A DNA stretch of 64,000 bases from the NCBI GenBank assembly GCA_033398695.1, contig CM065812.1, forward strand, positions 136,654,858 to 136,718,857, written 5' to 3'. The position numbers and the translations under genes were made by a program. Positions 1-12,092 of this stretch are shown here, piece by piece. The first letter of the stretch is position 1. Each line of letters opens with the position of its first letter. Source of the DNA: Orobanche coerulescens (lineage: Eukaryota; Streptophyta; Magnoliopsida; Lamiales; Orobanchaceae). The notes under the pieces were generated by a model. That model was not told the origin of the DNA. It made no database searches and saw only the letters and a list, made by a program, of their open reading frames with translations.

Positions 1-1336
1 TATTTTGAACGTTGAAGGATTTGATGATGATACTCCTATTGTTTAAAGTTATGGAATCGTGTATTCCGTATTTAATCTTGTTATTGTGTTTTGAAGAGTT
101 TGATAATGGTGTCGAGTTAAGGGCCATCTCTAGTGAGTATTCTTAATGAACTTACATTCTTAGCATATTAGTATTGCATGAGTAACGTGTGTGTGTGTAT
201 GCTCACTATGGGTTAGATCCGACGGGGTCTCGGTAGGGGTCCACGGAGGGGTGGATCCGCGAGCTTGCTTTTAACCACTACGGGTTAGATCCGACGGGGT
301 CTCGGTAGGGGTCCACGGAGGGGTGGATCCACGGTTAATTGTGGTGCATTTTGCAAATGTGATTTGATTATGGCATTTCTGGAAATGAGTGCTTTTGAAC
401 GGTTTTCATGATTGCATGCATTGACTAAGTGTGTAAGAGGTAAGTTGTTCGTTTGGCCTACTTGACTAGGATGGCACAAGAGTATTTTGTTGTTGTTTTA
501 AATCCTTTATTTGTGGATTTTGGTGTTGGGAAACGAACCTTGTGGTCGTTCTTGTGTACTGTGAGTTGATGAGATTTGGGGCTAAAATCCCAATGGTTTT
601 GTAAAAGTCATTTTACGGGTTTGGGGCTAAAATCCCAACGGTTTGGTAAATGTCATTTTTCGGAAAGTAAACCTTTGGGGCGGTGACCCCTTTTGTCTTT
701 CGATTTTGAAAAGTAGGATTTGATAATCCTAAATCGCTTTTCTATTAAAACTCTCGATGGCATTCTAAACCGCTTTTATAAATTATTTCCATTGATTTAT
801 GATATTTCGATTTTGAAATGTTTTCTCAAATTCTTGCCTCGAGAAGTGCTTTTCGTTTCGTTTGGAACCTTGAGGATTCTGGTTATTGTTATTCGTGGAA
901 TGTGAATTGTATGGCTCGTATTTGCACTTTGTTCTTGCACTAGCAAAACAGTGGAGTTTTGCTAACCCCAGTATTCGGGGTGGATGTCTGTTTTTGCATT
1001 CAGGTTTTGGAGCATAACACGTGGTCGGCACGAAGGATGATGAAAGATGATCGATACTAATCACATGAGGAACCGTATATTGTTTATTGGTTCAGTTGTA
1101 CTTTATTTTTCCGTTGCTATATTGTTCCGTTATGCGGGTGTGGTTGTATTTTGTCCCCTGCGTGGGCATGAGTTGTATTTGAGTTGTATGTATTTGTGGA
1201 AAGACCAAATCGGTCTACTGAGTCATTTTAGCCTTGAAGGCATTATCGAGATGTTAAATGTTGTTACCAGCCTGGTAGATCCTCGAGGAGAGGGTCTACG
1301 GCGTGTAATATCCCTGAGTGGATTGGGGGTGTTACA
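1..1336 (+). repeat. 5' LTR (3' part) of LARD-like element
   Basis: Matches the last 1.34 kb of the LTR at 3633-6843 with scattered substitutions and one-base indels. It ends TGTTACA at 1330-1336, directly before the primer binding site. It contains two local tandem duplications: about 210-262 with 281-333 (period about 71 bp, core TCCGACGGGGTCTCGG) and about 571-618 with 619-665 (about 46 bp, core GGGGCTAAAATCCCAA). Confidence 0.88.
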
Positions 1337-1340
1337 TAAA

Positions 1341-1352
1341 TGGTATCGGAGC
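1341..1352 (+). other. Primer binding site, iMet-like with a G at position 8
   Basis: TGGTATCGGAGC lies four bases after the LTR end. It differs from the usual plant initiator-Met site (TGGTATCAGAGC, seen at 38599) by A to G, a change that could still pair with the tRNA as G-U. Confidence 0.8.
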
Positions 1353-3616
1353 TTAGGTTGAGGAAAACCTAGGATGTCGGGTCAAGTCGTGTTGTTTGAG
1401 TCTTGTTTCGTCGGATTTCATCTGACTGAGTCGTGTCGCGACGCGTCGTTTGAGTTTGTTGGTCGTGATTAGTATCGTGGGGCGATCATCATCTTCGTGC
1501 GACCTGTGGAAGTAAATCTCCCTTCCTTGTGTTGTGCCTCGTGTGACACGAGCTATTTTTATGATTATTTGTTAAGTGGTGGAATCCTTATGTGAATTTT
1601 GATTTCACGATATGTATTTAGTCGACTCTCGTATTTGATTTATACGAGGAGTGTCGTCGCTTGTGATGTCTTTTTATTGTTGTTTTTGTTCGTTTTTGAT
1701 GATTTTCGAATTGATTTGCACGTTTTACAAGTTCTATTGTGGAAGCTTTATGCTTATACGCGTTCGACTTGTTCACTAGCCAGTGCGGGAGAGTATTTTA
1801 TCGGGTTTTGTTACGAACGTGGTATTTTATCGTTTATTCCCGTTTAAAGACATATATTGTCTTGATTTTAAACTTTTTGATGCGTGTGCTAGGAGTTGTT
1901 TTAGTGAACATCGATATGTGTGAGTTTTGGGCATTCTGGCCTATTGAATTTTTGAAAACCTTGAGTATCTTAGAAAAATAAATTTCGAGACATACTTTTC
2001 AAATGAGTTATTTTCTTGTGGTACATCCAAGGTGCCACAATATATTTCAAAAGTTTTCTACTTCGAGGACCAAAATGCTTTGAGATATTTTCAATATTTT
2101 AGAAACTCTTTTATTTAGACCCGAGGGTCGAATATTTTGAAAGTTTTCATTAAGAGAAAGTATCTTCATTCTTATCAAATGCGAAATGGTTCTCCAATGT
2201 CTCGATAACGATGTTTCACGTTTGTATTTTTTTTTTTTTTGAAAGGTGATACTCAAGATCAATCGGTATTCTTCAAATTATTTTCAAAATGAGGTTTTCG
2301 TTTTTAAAACCTATCCACTCCCGTTTGAGGGCTGGGTATGTATGTGTGATGTTCGCGTTGTCATTTTGATACTTTCTCCCGAGTATGACCGAATTGGCGG
2401 TGTGAGCATTGAGTCGCTTTCCACACATTTGTTGTGTTAGCCCCCTGTGAGAGGCGGGATGTTGGTGTTGAATATTATCGCCTCATAGTGATTCCTGCGT
2501 TGTCGCGCATGTGCGAGCTGTTAGAGCTTGGTTTGGTATGACCGTGTGCATCGGCGATGGTTCCGTTATGCGTCGGTTGTTTAATGTCTTGTTACCTTGC
2601 TCCCGTTTGTGAATTTCGTGGACGAGGCCTGAGGTAATGCCCGTACTATTTTGACTTCGTATTTTCTCTTTCTCGCCTATCGATTCGCTCATGTTCGTTG
2701 GCACTTTATGAACTTGTTCTATATTTTGATTTCATCGTCCGAACGAGCCGTGATCTTGTTGTGGGTCGATGCAGTTATCGATGTTACTTTTTCGGGTTGA
2801 TTCGATTCTTGTGAACCTTGTTCGGGAGTGACATCATCTGGTTCTATTAGTTCTTTTATTCGAAGTGGATCGGATTTGGAACTCTTATGTTTTCGACTGC
2901 CGACTCATTTATGTTCGTTGACATTTGAGCTTGTCCCTTGTTTTTGTTTATCGAACTAGTGTGTTATCATTTCGTAATAACTCGTTTGTCTTTGTGACTT
3001 TTCAATCGATATGCACTTTCCTGTGGACCTTATGGGAATGCATGTCTTGTAGTTCTCACGGATCATCCTGGGAGTTGTTGTTTGAACTTTATTGTTCTTC
3101 GTGATTCGAACATGACTCTTCGATTTTTGTTGTCTCGATCGTTGTGGTTCGATCGTTTGATTGTTTGGTTTTTATTGATCTCGTTCCGTGATTGGTGAAC
3201 ATTCAGGCTCCTTCGTAATTCCCTTCAGTTCGGGAAATTAGTTTCGTTTTCGACCTTCCAGCCCTTAGGCGGTGGAATTCCGTATTTGTTCAGCGTTTGG
3301 CTCGCGTTTTGATCAATGTACCGTTAGGTTGGTCAATCGTATTGATTTTCGTTCGTTGTGTTTTGCGATTGTTCGGATAATTGACTTGATTGTATTATCC
3401 ATTTGATGACGCTTGTCGTTTGTTGGTTTTATTATATCCCTAACGGCGGCGTTGTGTTGGTCGCCGTGGAGCGTGTTTTCACGTCGTATATTCCTTTGCG
3501 TTGTTTGTGACATTTCACCGTTGGGCGTTAGTTATGCATTCTTGTGTGTCTCGTTGAGTTTTCCTGGCGGAATATTTCTTCTCCCTACTTGTTTTAAGTT
3601 TCGGGACGAAACTTCT
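1353..3616 (+). other. Internal non-coding region of LARD-like element
   Basis: About 2.3 kb of T-rich DNA between PBS and PPT. No gag, protease, RT or integrase motif is visible in any frame; the short open frames share no motif with the intact Tekay copies in this window. A T run lies near 2228-2240. I see no gene here. Confidence 0.7.
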
Positions 3617-3632
3617 TTTAAGGAGGGTAGAA
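3617..3632 (+). other. Polypurine tract of LARD-like element
   Basis: TTTAAGGAGGGTAGAA directly before the LTR start TGTAATATCC; it follows the Tekay-type GGGACGAAAC box. Confidence 0.75.
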
Positions 3633-6600
3633 TGTAATATCCGCAATTTTCGATTTTCGGTAAATTTATTTTTTCGGTCGGAGTCCGTTTTGACGACTCG
3701 CTCATGACCGTTTCGTCATTCTGAGAATGATTAATTCTACACTTTTTGACATCCGAGTTCGTTTCGGTGTCGTTTTGTTGAGTTCCGTGCTTTTTAGCGA
3801 CTTTTCCGCGCTTGAGTTCGATTCTTGCGAATCTCGACCCGGCTAACATTTGAGTTTCCCAAGTCCGTTTAACTTTGTTAGACGTGTTGTGAACTTCGGT
3901 TTGGTTATTCGATCACGTATCGTGATTTCCGGGCGTTTTGGGCCATTTTGTAATTTCTTGAAAGTTACGGGTATCCGTATCTGTAATTGTTGCCTCGACC
4001 CGTTTCTTGGTCGCGTATGACTAAATATGGTATTACGTTTTCATTTCGAGTCGTTTATGTCGTCCGTGAACTTTTCGTCGTGTTCGTTCCGTGCGATTTT
4101 GGAAATCGGGTCGTCGAGCCACGGCAGTTGCGGGGATGGCGGACGGTGGCGGGGCTGGCCGGACGATTGCAGGCACCGGCCGGGCCAGGTGCGCGAGAAC
4201 CGCGTAGCGCACGCCTACGGCCGGAAAAGGCTGCTAACCGGCAGTGTAGCGCCTGCCTTCTGCCGCCTTAACGCCTATCGGGCACAGGCGATGGGGTATC
4301 GAGGTTCGGACTCGGTCAGATCGGCGAGTAGCGCACGCTACGCCAGCGTAGCGCGCTAGTCGGCAGCGTAAGCGCCGCTGTCGGCCGGCTAGCGTCGTTA
4401 CTGGCGGGCGATTGATCCGGTGGCTCTGGACAGTCGGCTAAGCGCGCGAGCTTCGGTCGTAGCGCACGCTAGCGGGAGTCGGGAGACGAGTCATGGTCGG
4501 CGGAATTTGGTCGGTGGTGCCGGGTCGTGTGGGCCTGGCCGAGGTACTCGGCGATCTGGCCGATAGCGCACGCTAGTCGGAAGGCTAGCGACGCTAGTCG
4601 GCCCGATATAAATGTGGTGGCGATCACATTTCCCTTCATTTTTCATTTCCTTCCTTCTCCCTCCGCGAATGGCGATTCGTGGGTGACGAAGCCATGTTGT
4701 TTAACAACAAATCCATGAAGTCCTTGAGTTCATAACATCAATCGATCGTCCGTTATCAACCTTTGATCCAGCGAATCAAGGTAATCTTCCTTAGAACCCT
4801 AATTTCGTGAATTTGGGGATTTTTGCATTTTTGTCCAATTCGTTCCGTGTTGTTGATTAATTCATGATGGGTATGATTAATCTTGATAGTATTCTTGTGT
4901 TTAACATCATTTAATCCATTGTTCTTCGTCGAATCGAAGTATAATTCTTGATTTCCTTCGAATTGACTTTTTGGGGGATTTGTCCCCGATCTCGTTTTTC
5001 ATCCGTTTTCGATGGATCCATTATGGTTAAATGATGTTGTTAAACATATTCTATGGATTGTATATCCATATTTCAACTTGGATTTCCGTTTTCGTGATTT
5101 GTGGAGCGAATCGTGTTCTTGGCGTTTGGGAAATCCGTGAACTTTCGTCATCCGTTCTTTGAATTCAACGGCTTTGAGTCGTGTTATGGAATTCATTTCA
5201 TTGTTATTATTTGTCCTTCGTAGTTTGTGAACGTGAGTTGGCGTTCGGTGGAGTCGGCGGGTTCGTAGTCGGTTCGGGCCAACCTACTTCGGTCGATTCT
5301 CCGCGTTGTTCTTATTCGAGGCAAGTACCTTGCCCATACTTTTCTCGTTTTATGGATATGATGATCGGTGGTCGTCTTGATGTGTTTGTTTGGTGATTTG
5401 AAATGAAGTTTCAAAGGATTTCGGTTTGGCCTCGTTAAAGGCTTTCTTTCAAAACGCGTGTGTTTTGTGAACGTTGTGTTTTGGGAATTTATTATGATTT
5501 GATTATTTTGAACGTTGAAGGATTTGATGATGATACTCCTATTGTTTAAAGTTATGGAATCGTGTATTCCGTATTTAATCTTGTTATTGTGTTTTGAAGA
5601 GTTTGATAATGGTGTCGAGTTAAGGGCCATCTCTAGTGAGTATTCTTAATGAACTTACATTCTTAGCATATTAGTATTGCATGAGTAACGTGTGTGTGTG
5701 TGTATGCTCACTATGGGTTAGATCCGACGGGGTCTCGGTAAGGGTCCACGGAGGCGTGGATCCGCGAGCTTGCTTTTAACCACTACGGGTTAGATCCGAC
5801 GGGGTCTCGGTAGGGGTCCACGGAGGGGTGGATCCACGGTTAATTGTGGTGCATTTTGCAAATGTGATTTGATTATGGCATTTCCGGAAATGAGTGCTTT
5901 TGAACGGTTTTCATGATTGCATGCATTGACTAAGTGTGTAAGAGGTAAGTTGTTCGTTTGGCCTACTTGACTAGGATGGCACAAGAGTATTTTGTTGTTG
6001 TTTTAAATCCTTTATTTGTGGATTTTGGTGTTGGGAAACGAACCTTGTGGTCGTTCTTGTGTACTGTGAGTTGATGAGATTTGGGGCTAAAATCCCAATG
6101 GTTTTGTAAAAGTCATTTTACGGGTTTGGGGCTAAAATCCCAACGGTTTGGTAAATGTCATTTTCGGAAAGTAAACCTTTGGGCGGTGACCCCTTTTGTC
6201 TTTGGATTTTGAAAAGTAGGATTTGATAATCCTAAATCGTTTTCTATTAAAACTCTCGATGGCATTCTAAACCGTTTTATAAATTATTTCCATTGATTTA
6301 TGATATTTCGATTTTGAAATGTTTTCTCAAATTCTTGCCTCGAGAAGTGCTTTTCGTTTCGTTTGGAACCTTGAGGATTTCTGGTTATTGTTATTCGTGG
6401 AATGTGAATTGTATGGCTCGTATTTGCACTTTGTTCTTGCACTAGCAAAACAGTGGAGTTTTGCTAACCCCCGAGTATTCGGGGGGTGGATGTCTGTTTT
6501 TGCATTCAGGTTTTGGAGCATAACACAGGGTCGGCACGAAGGATGATGAAAGATGATCGATACTAATCACATGAGGAACCGTATATTGTTTATTGGTTCA

Positions 6601-6843
6601 GTTGTACTTTATTTTTCCGCTGCTATATTGTTCCTGTTGTACGGGTGTGGTTGTATTTTGTCCCCTGCGTGGGCATGAGTTGTATTTGAGTTGTATGTAT
6701 TTGTGGAAAGACCAAATCGGTCTACTGAGTCATTTTAGCCTTGAAGGCATTATCGAGATGTTAAATGTTGTTACCAGCCTGGTAGATCCTCGAGGAGAGG
6801 GTCTACGGCGTGTAATATCCCTGAGTGGATTGGGGGTGTTACA
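3633..6843 (+). repeat. 3' LTR of LARD-like element, complete (3211 bp)
   Basis: Starts TGTAATATCC and ends GTGTTACA. It holds a GC-rich palindrome array and TATA box (4204-4612), a candidate splice donor CAAG/GTAATC at 4781, the sequence GAGGCAAGTA near 5320, and the two tandem duplications seen in the 5' copy (now at 5713-5838 and about 6080-6165). At over 3 kb it is the longest LTR in the window. Confidence 0.9.
4204..4612 (+). promoter_or_regulatory. U3 palindrome array (TAGCGCACGCTA type) and TATA box
   Basis: Repeated near-palindromes with core TAGCGCRCGCTA at about 4204, 4329, 4349, 4460, 4564 and 4585 in a strikingly GC-rich stretch of an otherwise AT-rich LTR. TATAAA follows at 4607, ten bases after the last palindrome. 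Spacing is less regular than in the other families. Read as the LTR promoter by position; function is inferred. Confidence 0.6.
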
Positions 6844-9718
6844 TTTCCGAGAGGCCCGAGTGATTGAATCGGGGATTCGAAGCACTGTCGGCGGAATCCA
6901 AGTGGACATATCGCCGGAGACGATCGGAAAATCATTTGGAATGAAGAATCCCGGCGTGGCGGTCGAGGCCCTTAAATAGAGCGCAGCCGATACTTGGCTG
7001 AAGATTAAGGCGGTCGACCAACCGAAGAAACTAAAACTAACCGCCAAGAGGAGTGAAATAAAGAGGGTGTATCGCTATGTGTTGGACATAACCAACAAAA
7101 TAGTCATGGGCATAGCCGGTAGCTACGACCAATTGTCGTCAGCTAAATTTATGGTGCTGGGAGCACTAATCCAAGACACGCCAATTGACTGGATGGATTA
7201 CATTTACAGGCAGTTGGTGCGCAAGGTCAACAAGGCCGAGTGGCTTGTTGAGGAGAAGAAGTTTAAATCCAAGCTGGCGTTCGGAACGCAGCTTAGTTGG
7301 ATTCTGGAGAAGCTTGGTGTGGCGAAGAGAAATACTGACCCCTTCCACATCAATAAAAGACTTGGTCATCTAGACCAAGAGACATTGAGGAGGCTAGGAA
7401 GCAAAATAAGAGCAGCTCAGATCTTAAAAGAGTTGTCTGATTCAGGGACCTACAAATACCCTGAATCATCAGACGAGTCCGACCAGGCTGCAGCCCGCAA
7501 CCCACCCGCAGCCCAATCTGATACAGAGTCGGACAATCCACCTATTGCTATTCGTTTCAAGAGAAGGGGACCAGCCCCTGGTGAGCCCTCCATAATTCAT
7601 TCCTCAACAGAACCTTCTCCGAAGAGGCCCAAGCATTTGCAGTTTAGTGAAGAGGAGCAGCCAGAGCAATATTACAGCCCTGCAGCCAAGTCTCCTACAC
7701 ATTTGGAGGACCAGCCTGCTCCTGCCAGTCTGGAGACCCAGATTGTCCCTCTTCTCACTCCCCAGTACATATCAGAGGAAGAGGAAGCAGGCTTGATCAT
7801 CAACATACCTGAGGCGAACTACATCTTCAACCTGCTCGACAACAACCTCTTCAATCTATCCATAGAGCAACATTCCTTCATTCACATTTATGAGGAATGG
7901 AAAACTTTTAAATCTTATTCTTTCACTCAACTACAATCTTTGGTTGAGGTGAGTGGATGGGAGTATCCCCAGGCTACTGAAGAAGCGCTGATGCATTTTT
8001 GTAACGAATTAGACGCAATTTTGTTACTTCAGGACAATTGGTTCATGTCCAATTTTAAAACTCACATGGACCAATTTATCCATACTATTATGTATAGTAT
8101 TCTTGATGGTTCTGTTGATAGAGAAGAAGAAGTTGAAGAGAAAGAAGTAAGAATAGAAGAAGTGGTGGAAGAAGAGGAGAAAGAAAAAGTTATTATTATA
8201 GAAGATGAAGAGGAAGTAAAAAAAGAAAAAGGTGAAGAAAATATCTTAGTTGAACAACAATCTGGATAAGAAGGAGTCGAAAAAACTGTGGAATTAGTGG
8301 ATGAAGAAGAAGAAGAAGAAAAAGAAGAAGAAGAAGAAGGAGAAGAAGTTGATCAGGAGGATGAAGAAGAAAAAGAAGATGATGAAAAAGATAATGATGA
8401 TGATAAAAAGGATGATAAAGATGAAGATAAAAATGATGATGATGATGATGATGGTAAGGATGAAGGAGGAGAAAAAGAGGCTCAGAAAGAAAAGGAGAAT
8501 GATAAAGAGGAAGAAAAGGAAGAAGGAGAGAAGGAGTTGGAAAAGGAAGAAAGAGAAAAAGAGAAGGATCCAGAAAAGGAGGCAGAAAAGGAAGCTGCAT
8601 CAGACAAGGCTGGGGCACCTGCCCGCTATACCAGCTTAGATGCAGACCTGGCTGAAGACTCCAGATCGGCGACCCCAGAACAGACCCCATCTGGTATGCC
8701 AGCTGCAGACAGGAGTCTGCAGACAGGTGGGTCATCCGCACACCTACCTGCAGGCGTCGAAGGCTCAGGCGAGCACTCTCCACAGACATCACAAATTACA
8801 CCTGTGATGACTGAGCTGATCCGACAGATTGTAAAAGACACTGTTGGAGAGTTGCTTGCTTCTCAAGTCACTCCTGATCTGCAGTATATCAATGCCAAAA
8901 TTGACACCTTGCTGCAGCGGAACATCCCTCAACCACCTCCTCCTACAAACAACAGAATGCCCCTTGGCATGTCTGACTGGATGCTTAGAATGGAGCAGCA
9001 ATTGACCACCCTGGTTGATGCTGGCAAAAAGGGGGAAGAGAGGTTACAGGGAGAAGGTAGCAAGCAGGGGTAAATAAGAGGAATTCAAGAGATGAGGACC
9101 AAGAAGAAGCAAGATGTCCAAATGATCACAGCTGGGACATCTTCGGCAAAGTGGGAGGGAGAAGCTGAACTAGAGCAGACTGATGATCAGCCTGCAGTCA
9201 AAAGAAGGAGGATCAGAATTAGGGATGAGCCTACACTAGAATGGGAAGGCAAAGAGTTATGCTATGTTGAAGATTTCCTTCCTATCGAAGCTGCACCTAT
9301 GTGGGGAACTGCAAAGAAAAAGTTCATCAGAGATTTTTATATCTGGGAGTTACTCCAGGATAAAGATTGCTCCCCACAGCAGACTTTTATTAATTTCATG
9401 GAAGAAGCACATCCAAATATCTGGGATGTCCTACTAAAACGTGCAAAGGAATGCAATGCATACCCAATGATCCCTCCCTTCAGGCCTAAAGATCCTCCCA
9501 CCTTGGAAAATGATGAATTGGATGAATTGACGCTTCAAAGGAAAATAAAGAAGCTTTGTGACGAGCATAAGTTCTCCTCACAAGAAGAACAAGACTTTGC
9601 TGCCCTCGTTGTCAGAAGGACGTACAGTCTTGCCCCTGTCAAGAAAAGGCCAATTGGAGCTAAGCCTATCAGACCTGCCAAGCAGCCTATCCGCAGAGGC
9701 AGAGGCAGAGGCAGATGA
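6844..9718 (+). pseudogene. Env-like 3' ORF of a SIRE-type Copia element, 5'-truncated with three stops
   Basis: One reading frame runs from the LARD insertion at 6844 to 9718, broken only by stops at 6977 (TAG), 8267 (TAA) and 9071 (TAA). In order it has a moderately conserved N-terminal part (about 6844-7450), a Ser/Pro-rich linker, a very acidic and Lys-rich low-complexity block (about 8100-8610, GAA/GAT-rich), a predicted coiled coil (about 8800-8920), a Pro tract, and a basic C-terminus ending in Arg-Gly repeats (9690-9715). Its place directly before a Copia-type PPT and LTR fits the extra 3' ORF that SIRE/Maximus elements carry after pol. Whether it acts as an envelope is unknown. The start is lost upstream of the LARD. 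Confidence 0.6.
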
Positions 9719-9962
9719 TTTGTTTGTATTCACATTTTTTTCAAAATTTTGTACTTGTAATTTTTCCTGTAATTGTTTTGATCATTGAAAGCCATGTACT
9801 TGTAAAACAATTCAGAGAAAATTAATATAACAGTTTTTTGAATGACAATTCTCAGTTGTCTCAAAAACAAGACTGATTTTAGTTTGTGTCTTGCACTCAA
9901 GTGCAAACCTGTTCATTTGAATAATTTGCTTAAGTTTTGCCATCATCAAAATAGGGGGAATT
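9719..9962 (+). other. 3' untranslated region and PPT of SIRE-type element
   Basis: AT-rich sequence after the env-like ORF, ending in the purine tract AAAATAGGGGGAATT (9948-9962) directly before the LTR start TGTTAGGAA. Confidence 0.7.
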
Positions 9963-11369
9963 TGTTAGGAATACTTGTTAGATTTTGATGATGTCATTAA
10001 TGTAATTCAAATGTTTATTAGTTGGCAAAAATGTAAGGAATAACCAAATGAGTATCTTCCATAGGCCAAATTATGTTAAGTTAAATACTTGGCAAAATGT
10101 AAGGAAGAACCAAATGAGTATCTTCAATAGGCCAAATAAGTTAGGCTCAAATTGGCTAAGTACAAAGGTACAAATAAGTACATTAGAGAAGTACAGCCGA
10201 GTCAAGTCAGAGAAGTTCTGGTCAACAAAAATTCATCAGAGATGTTTGACCAGACTGCAGTCAAGTGACTTCAGACAAGTCATCTGATCAGACGAGTCTC
10301 AAACAGTCACCATCAGAGAAGTCCAAACTGCAGAGAAGATGACTGTACATCAGCCTACTTGACTTATAAGAGATCAGCCAAGTACTCCAAGTCCACATCA
10401 GCATGCGTTGAATAGTCAAATATTACGGAAAGTCACATGCAAGCGTGAAGAGACATATTGGAGAGATTCCCGCAAGGATATGAATTAAATAATTCATCCA
10501 GACCTACCACTGAAGACTTTAATCTTATTGTATTCAAAAGATGCGGCGCCTCACATGCAAAGTCTTCACAATGGTCGAACGATGAATTAAAATATGGGAA
10601 TCCAGCCTTGCAACGTTCAGAAAAATAAACAAAGAAGTCTATTTCTCCAACGGACGGATTTGTTACAAGATTTGCAACGGATATGAAGAATGCTTAAGGA
10701 TCAACACATATATATCTGAAGATTTGAAGTTGAGCAATAACGGTGTGAACAAAATCTCAAGCAATCAAAGCATTCAAAGCAATCAAAAAGCAAACTATAG
10801 CATCGTGAAAAGAGCAGTACTCGAAGTTCATATTTGAAGAAGCTCTTAGTTGGAGAAGACAAAAACTCGTGTCTTTAATCCTGCGTTCGGGGTACTTCAC
10901 TGGTTGAAGTTCAAGACTGTAAAGGCATCCAAGGATCGCGAAACAAGAGGTGCAAGGCTGTCAAGGGAGTTGCAACGGCAAGGATTTACACTGGTTGGAA
11001 GTTGTTGTAATTGGTTGAATCGCTGTAATCTTTATCACTGGTTGACAATTATAGTGAATTCATCTCCAACTGGTTTGGAGAAAAGTGGATTAGTAGAGGA
11101 TTACCCCACCTCTGAGACCACTATAACTGCCTGCGTATTTTACTGTTTTATATCATCATACTTTAACTGCTGCATTTATTGTTAAGTGTTTCATTGGTTG
11201 TTTTTGTATTCGTCATCAGCTGACTTCTGCACGTATTGAATATAAACGACTCTAAGTCATTTGCATATCTATCAGCTGAGAAACTCACTCTTCGTGAAAA
11301 AGAGTTTAAGAGTTTCAATAAGTCTATTCACCCCCCCTAGACTTATTCCTGGACGACTTGTGACCTACA
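9963..11369 (+). repeat. 3' LTR of SIRE-type Copia element (1407 bp)
   Basis: Begins TGTTAGGAATAC, contains TTTTGATGATGTC shortly after the start as SIRE-type LTRs do, and ends near CCTACA at 11369 after a run of seven C's (11331-11337). A TATATATA stretch near 10706 is the likely TATA box. No CpG palindrome array is present, so this LTR is a useful contrast to the others. The matching 5' LTR lies outside the window. Confidence 0.65.
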
Positions 11370-11602
11370 CCATTGAACTAATTATTTAAAAATTAACTTA
11401 TTATTCAGCTATTAAATAATTGATTAATTATTTAACTTGTAGGAAGCGTACTTTAGAAGCTCCGTGCGGACTATTAATACTCGTGTCCGTTTAGATATCT
11501 TAGTCGTCAGTTAGAAATAACGACTTCATTCGACAAAAATGAAGTGTGCTCATCTGGAAAATAATTGGCGCGCCGAAAAAAATGTTTATTTTCGGAATAG
11601 AG
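11370..11602. other. AT-rich flanking DNA, nothing recognised
   Basis: Short non-coding stretch between the SIRE-type LTR and the MITE. It contains an AT-rich part and GGCGCGCC at about 11568. No gene or repeat boundary is visible. Confidence 0.5.
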
Positions 11603-12092
11603 ATTTATTCTAGGGGTGTTCAAAAATATTTGATATCCGATATTCGATTCGAAATATCCGAAAATTCGAAGTTCCGGATATCCGAAAATTCGGATATCTG
11701 AAGTTCGGATATCCGGAACTTCGGATTGGAATATCGGATAGTACTTTTCAGAAAAATCGGATATTCGGATATCCGAAATATCCGAAAAGTCCTAAAAATT
11801 TTTTATATTTTAAATAATAGAAGATATTCGGATATTCAAATATCCAATATCCATATCCGGGTTTTTTCGGATATTCGTATATCCGATATCCGAATCCGAA
11901 TATTTTTTCCGAATATAAGGATATCTGAATATAATTCATATTTTTTTCCGGATATTCGAATATACGATATCCGTATCCAAAATTTCGGATATCTAAAATT
12001 TCAGATACGTATATCGGATACAAAATCTACTATCCGAAATTTTGGATATCCGAAATTCCGGATATCCGGTTTTGTACACCCCTAATTTATAC
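11603..12092. mobile_element. hAT-type MITE with palindromic GGATATCC filling
   Basis: Terminal inverted repeats TAGGGGTGTTCAAAA (11611) and TTTTGTACACCCCTA (to 12084) flank 474 bp. The 8 bp outside each end, ATTTATTC (11603-11610) and ATTTATAC (12085-12092), match at seven of eight positions, the target duplication length of hAT transposons. The inside is almost only repeats of GGATATCCGAA and ATTCGGATA in both orientations. It has no transposase. Confidence 0.82.

Larger units (their letters stand above)
1..6843 (+). mobile_element. Non-coding Tekay-type LTR element (LARD-like), 5' end outside window
   Basis: Bases 1-1336 and about 5506-6843 are near-identical direct repeats: the 3' part of the 5' LTR and the matching part of a complete 3' LTR (3633-6843). 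Between them lie a primer binding site, 2.3 kb of internal DNA without gag or pol, and a purine-rich tract. The text just before the 3' LTR, with GGGACGAAAC and a purine run, matches the end of the Tekay-type elements elsewhere in this window (43803 onward and the reverse strand near 26830), so I infer a large retrotransposon derivative mobilised by a Tekay partner. The right end interrupts the env-like ORF of a Copia element. The left target duplication is outside the window. Confidence 0.85.

Noticed and set aside
3987..4359. Two plus-strand frames of 94-110 codons in GC-rich DNA
   Set aside because: They lie in the LARD U3 palindrome array; GC-rich DNA lacks stops by composition.
7067..7069. 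Start of a separate gene in the env-like region
   Set aside because: The same frame is open upstream with similar composition back to a TAG at 6977 and beyond it to the LARD junction, so this is internal to the ORF.
8196..8792. 198-codon minus-strand frame rich in Leu, His and Phe
   Set aside because: It is the antisense of the GAA/GAT-rich acidic block of the env-like ORF.
11726..12085. Frames of 91-119 codons in the MITE
   Set aside because: Products are repeats of the GGATATCC unit on both strands; no transposase motif.
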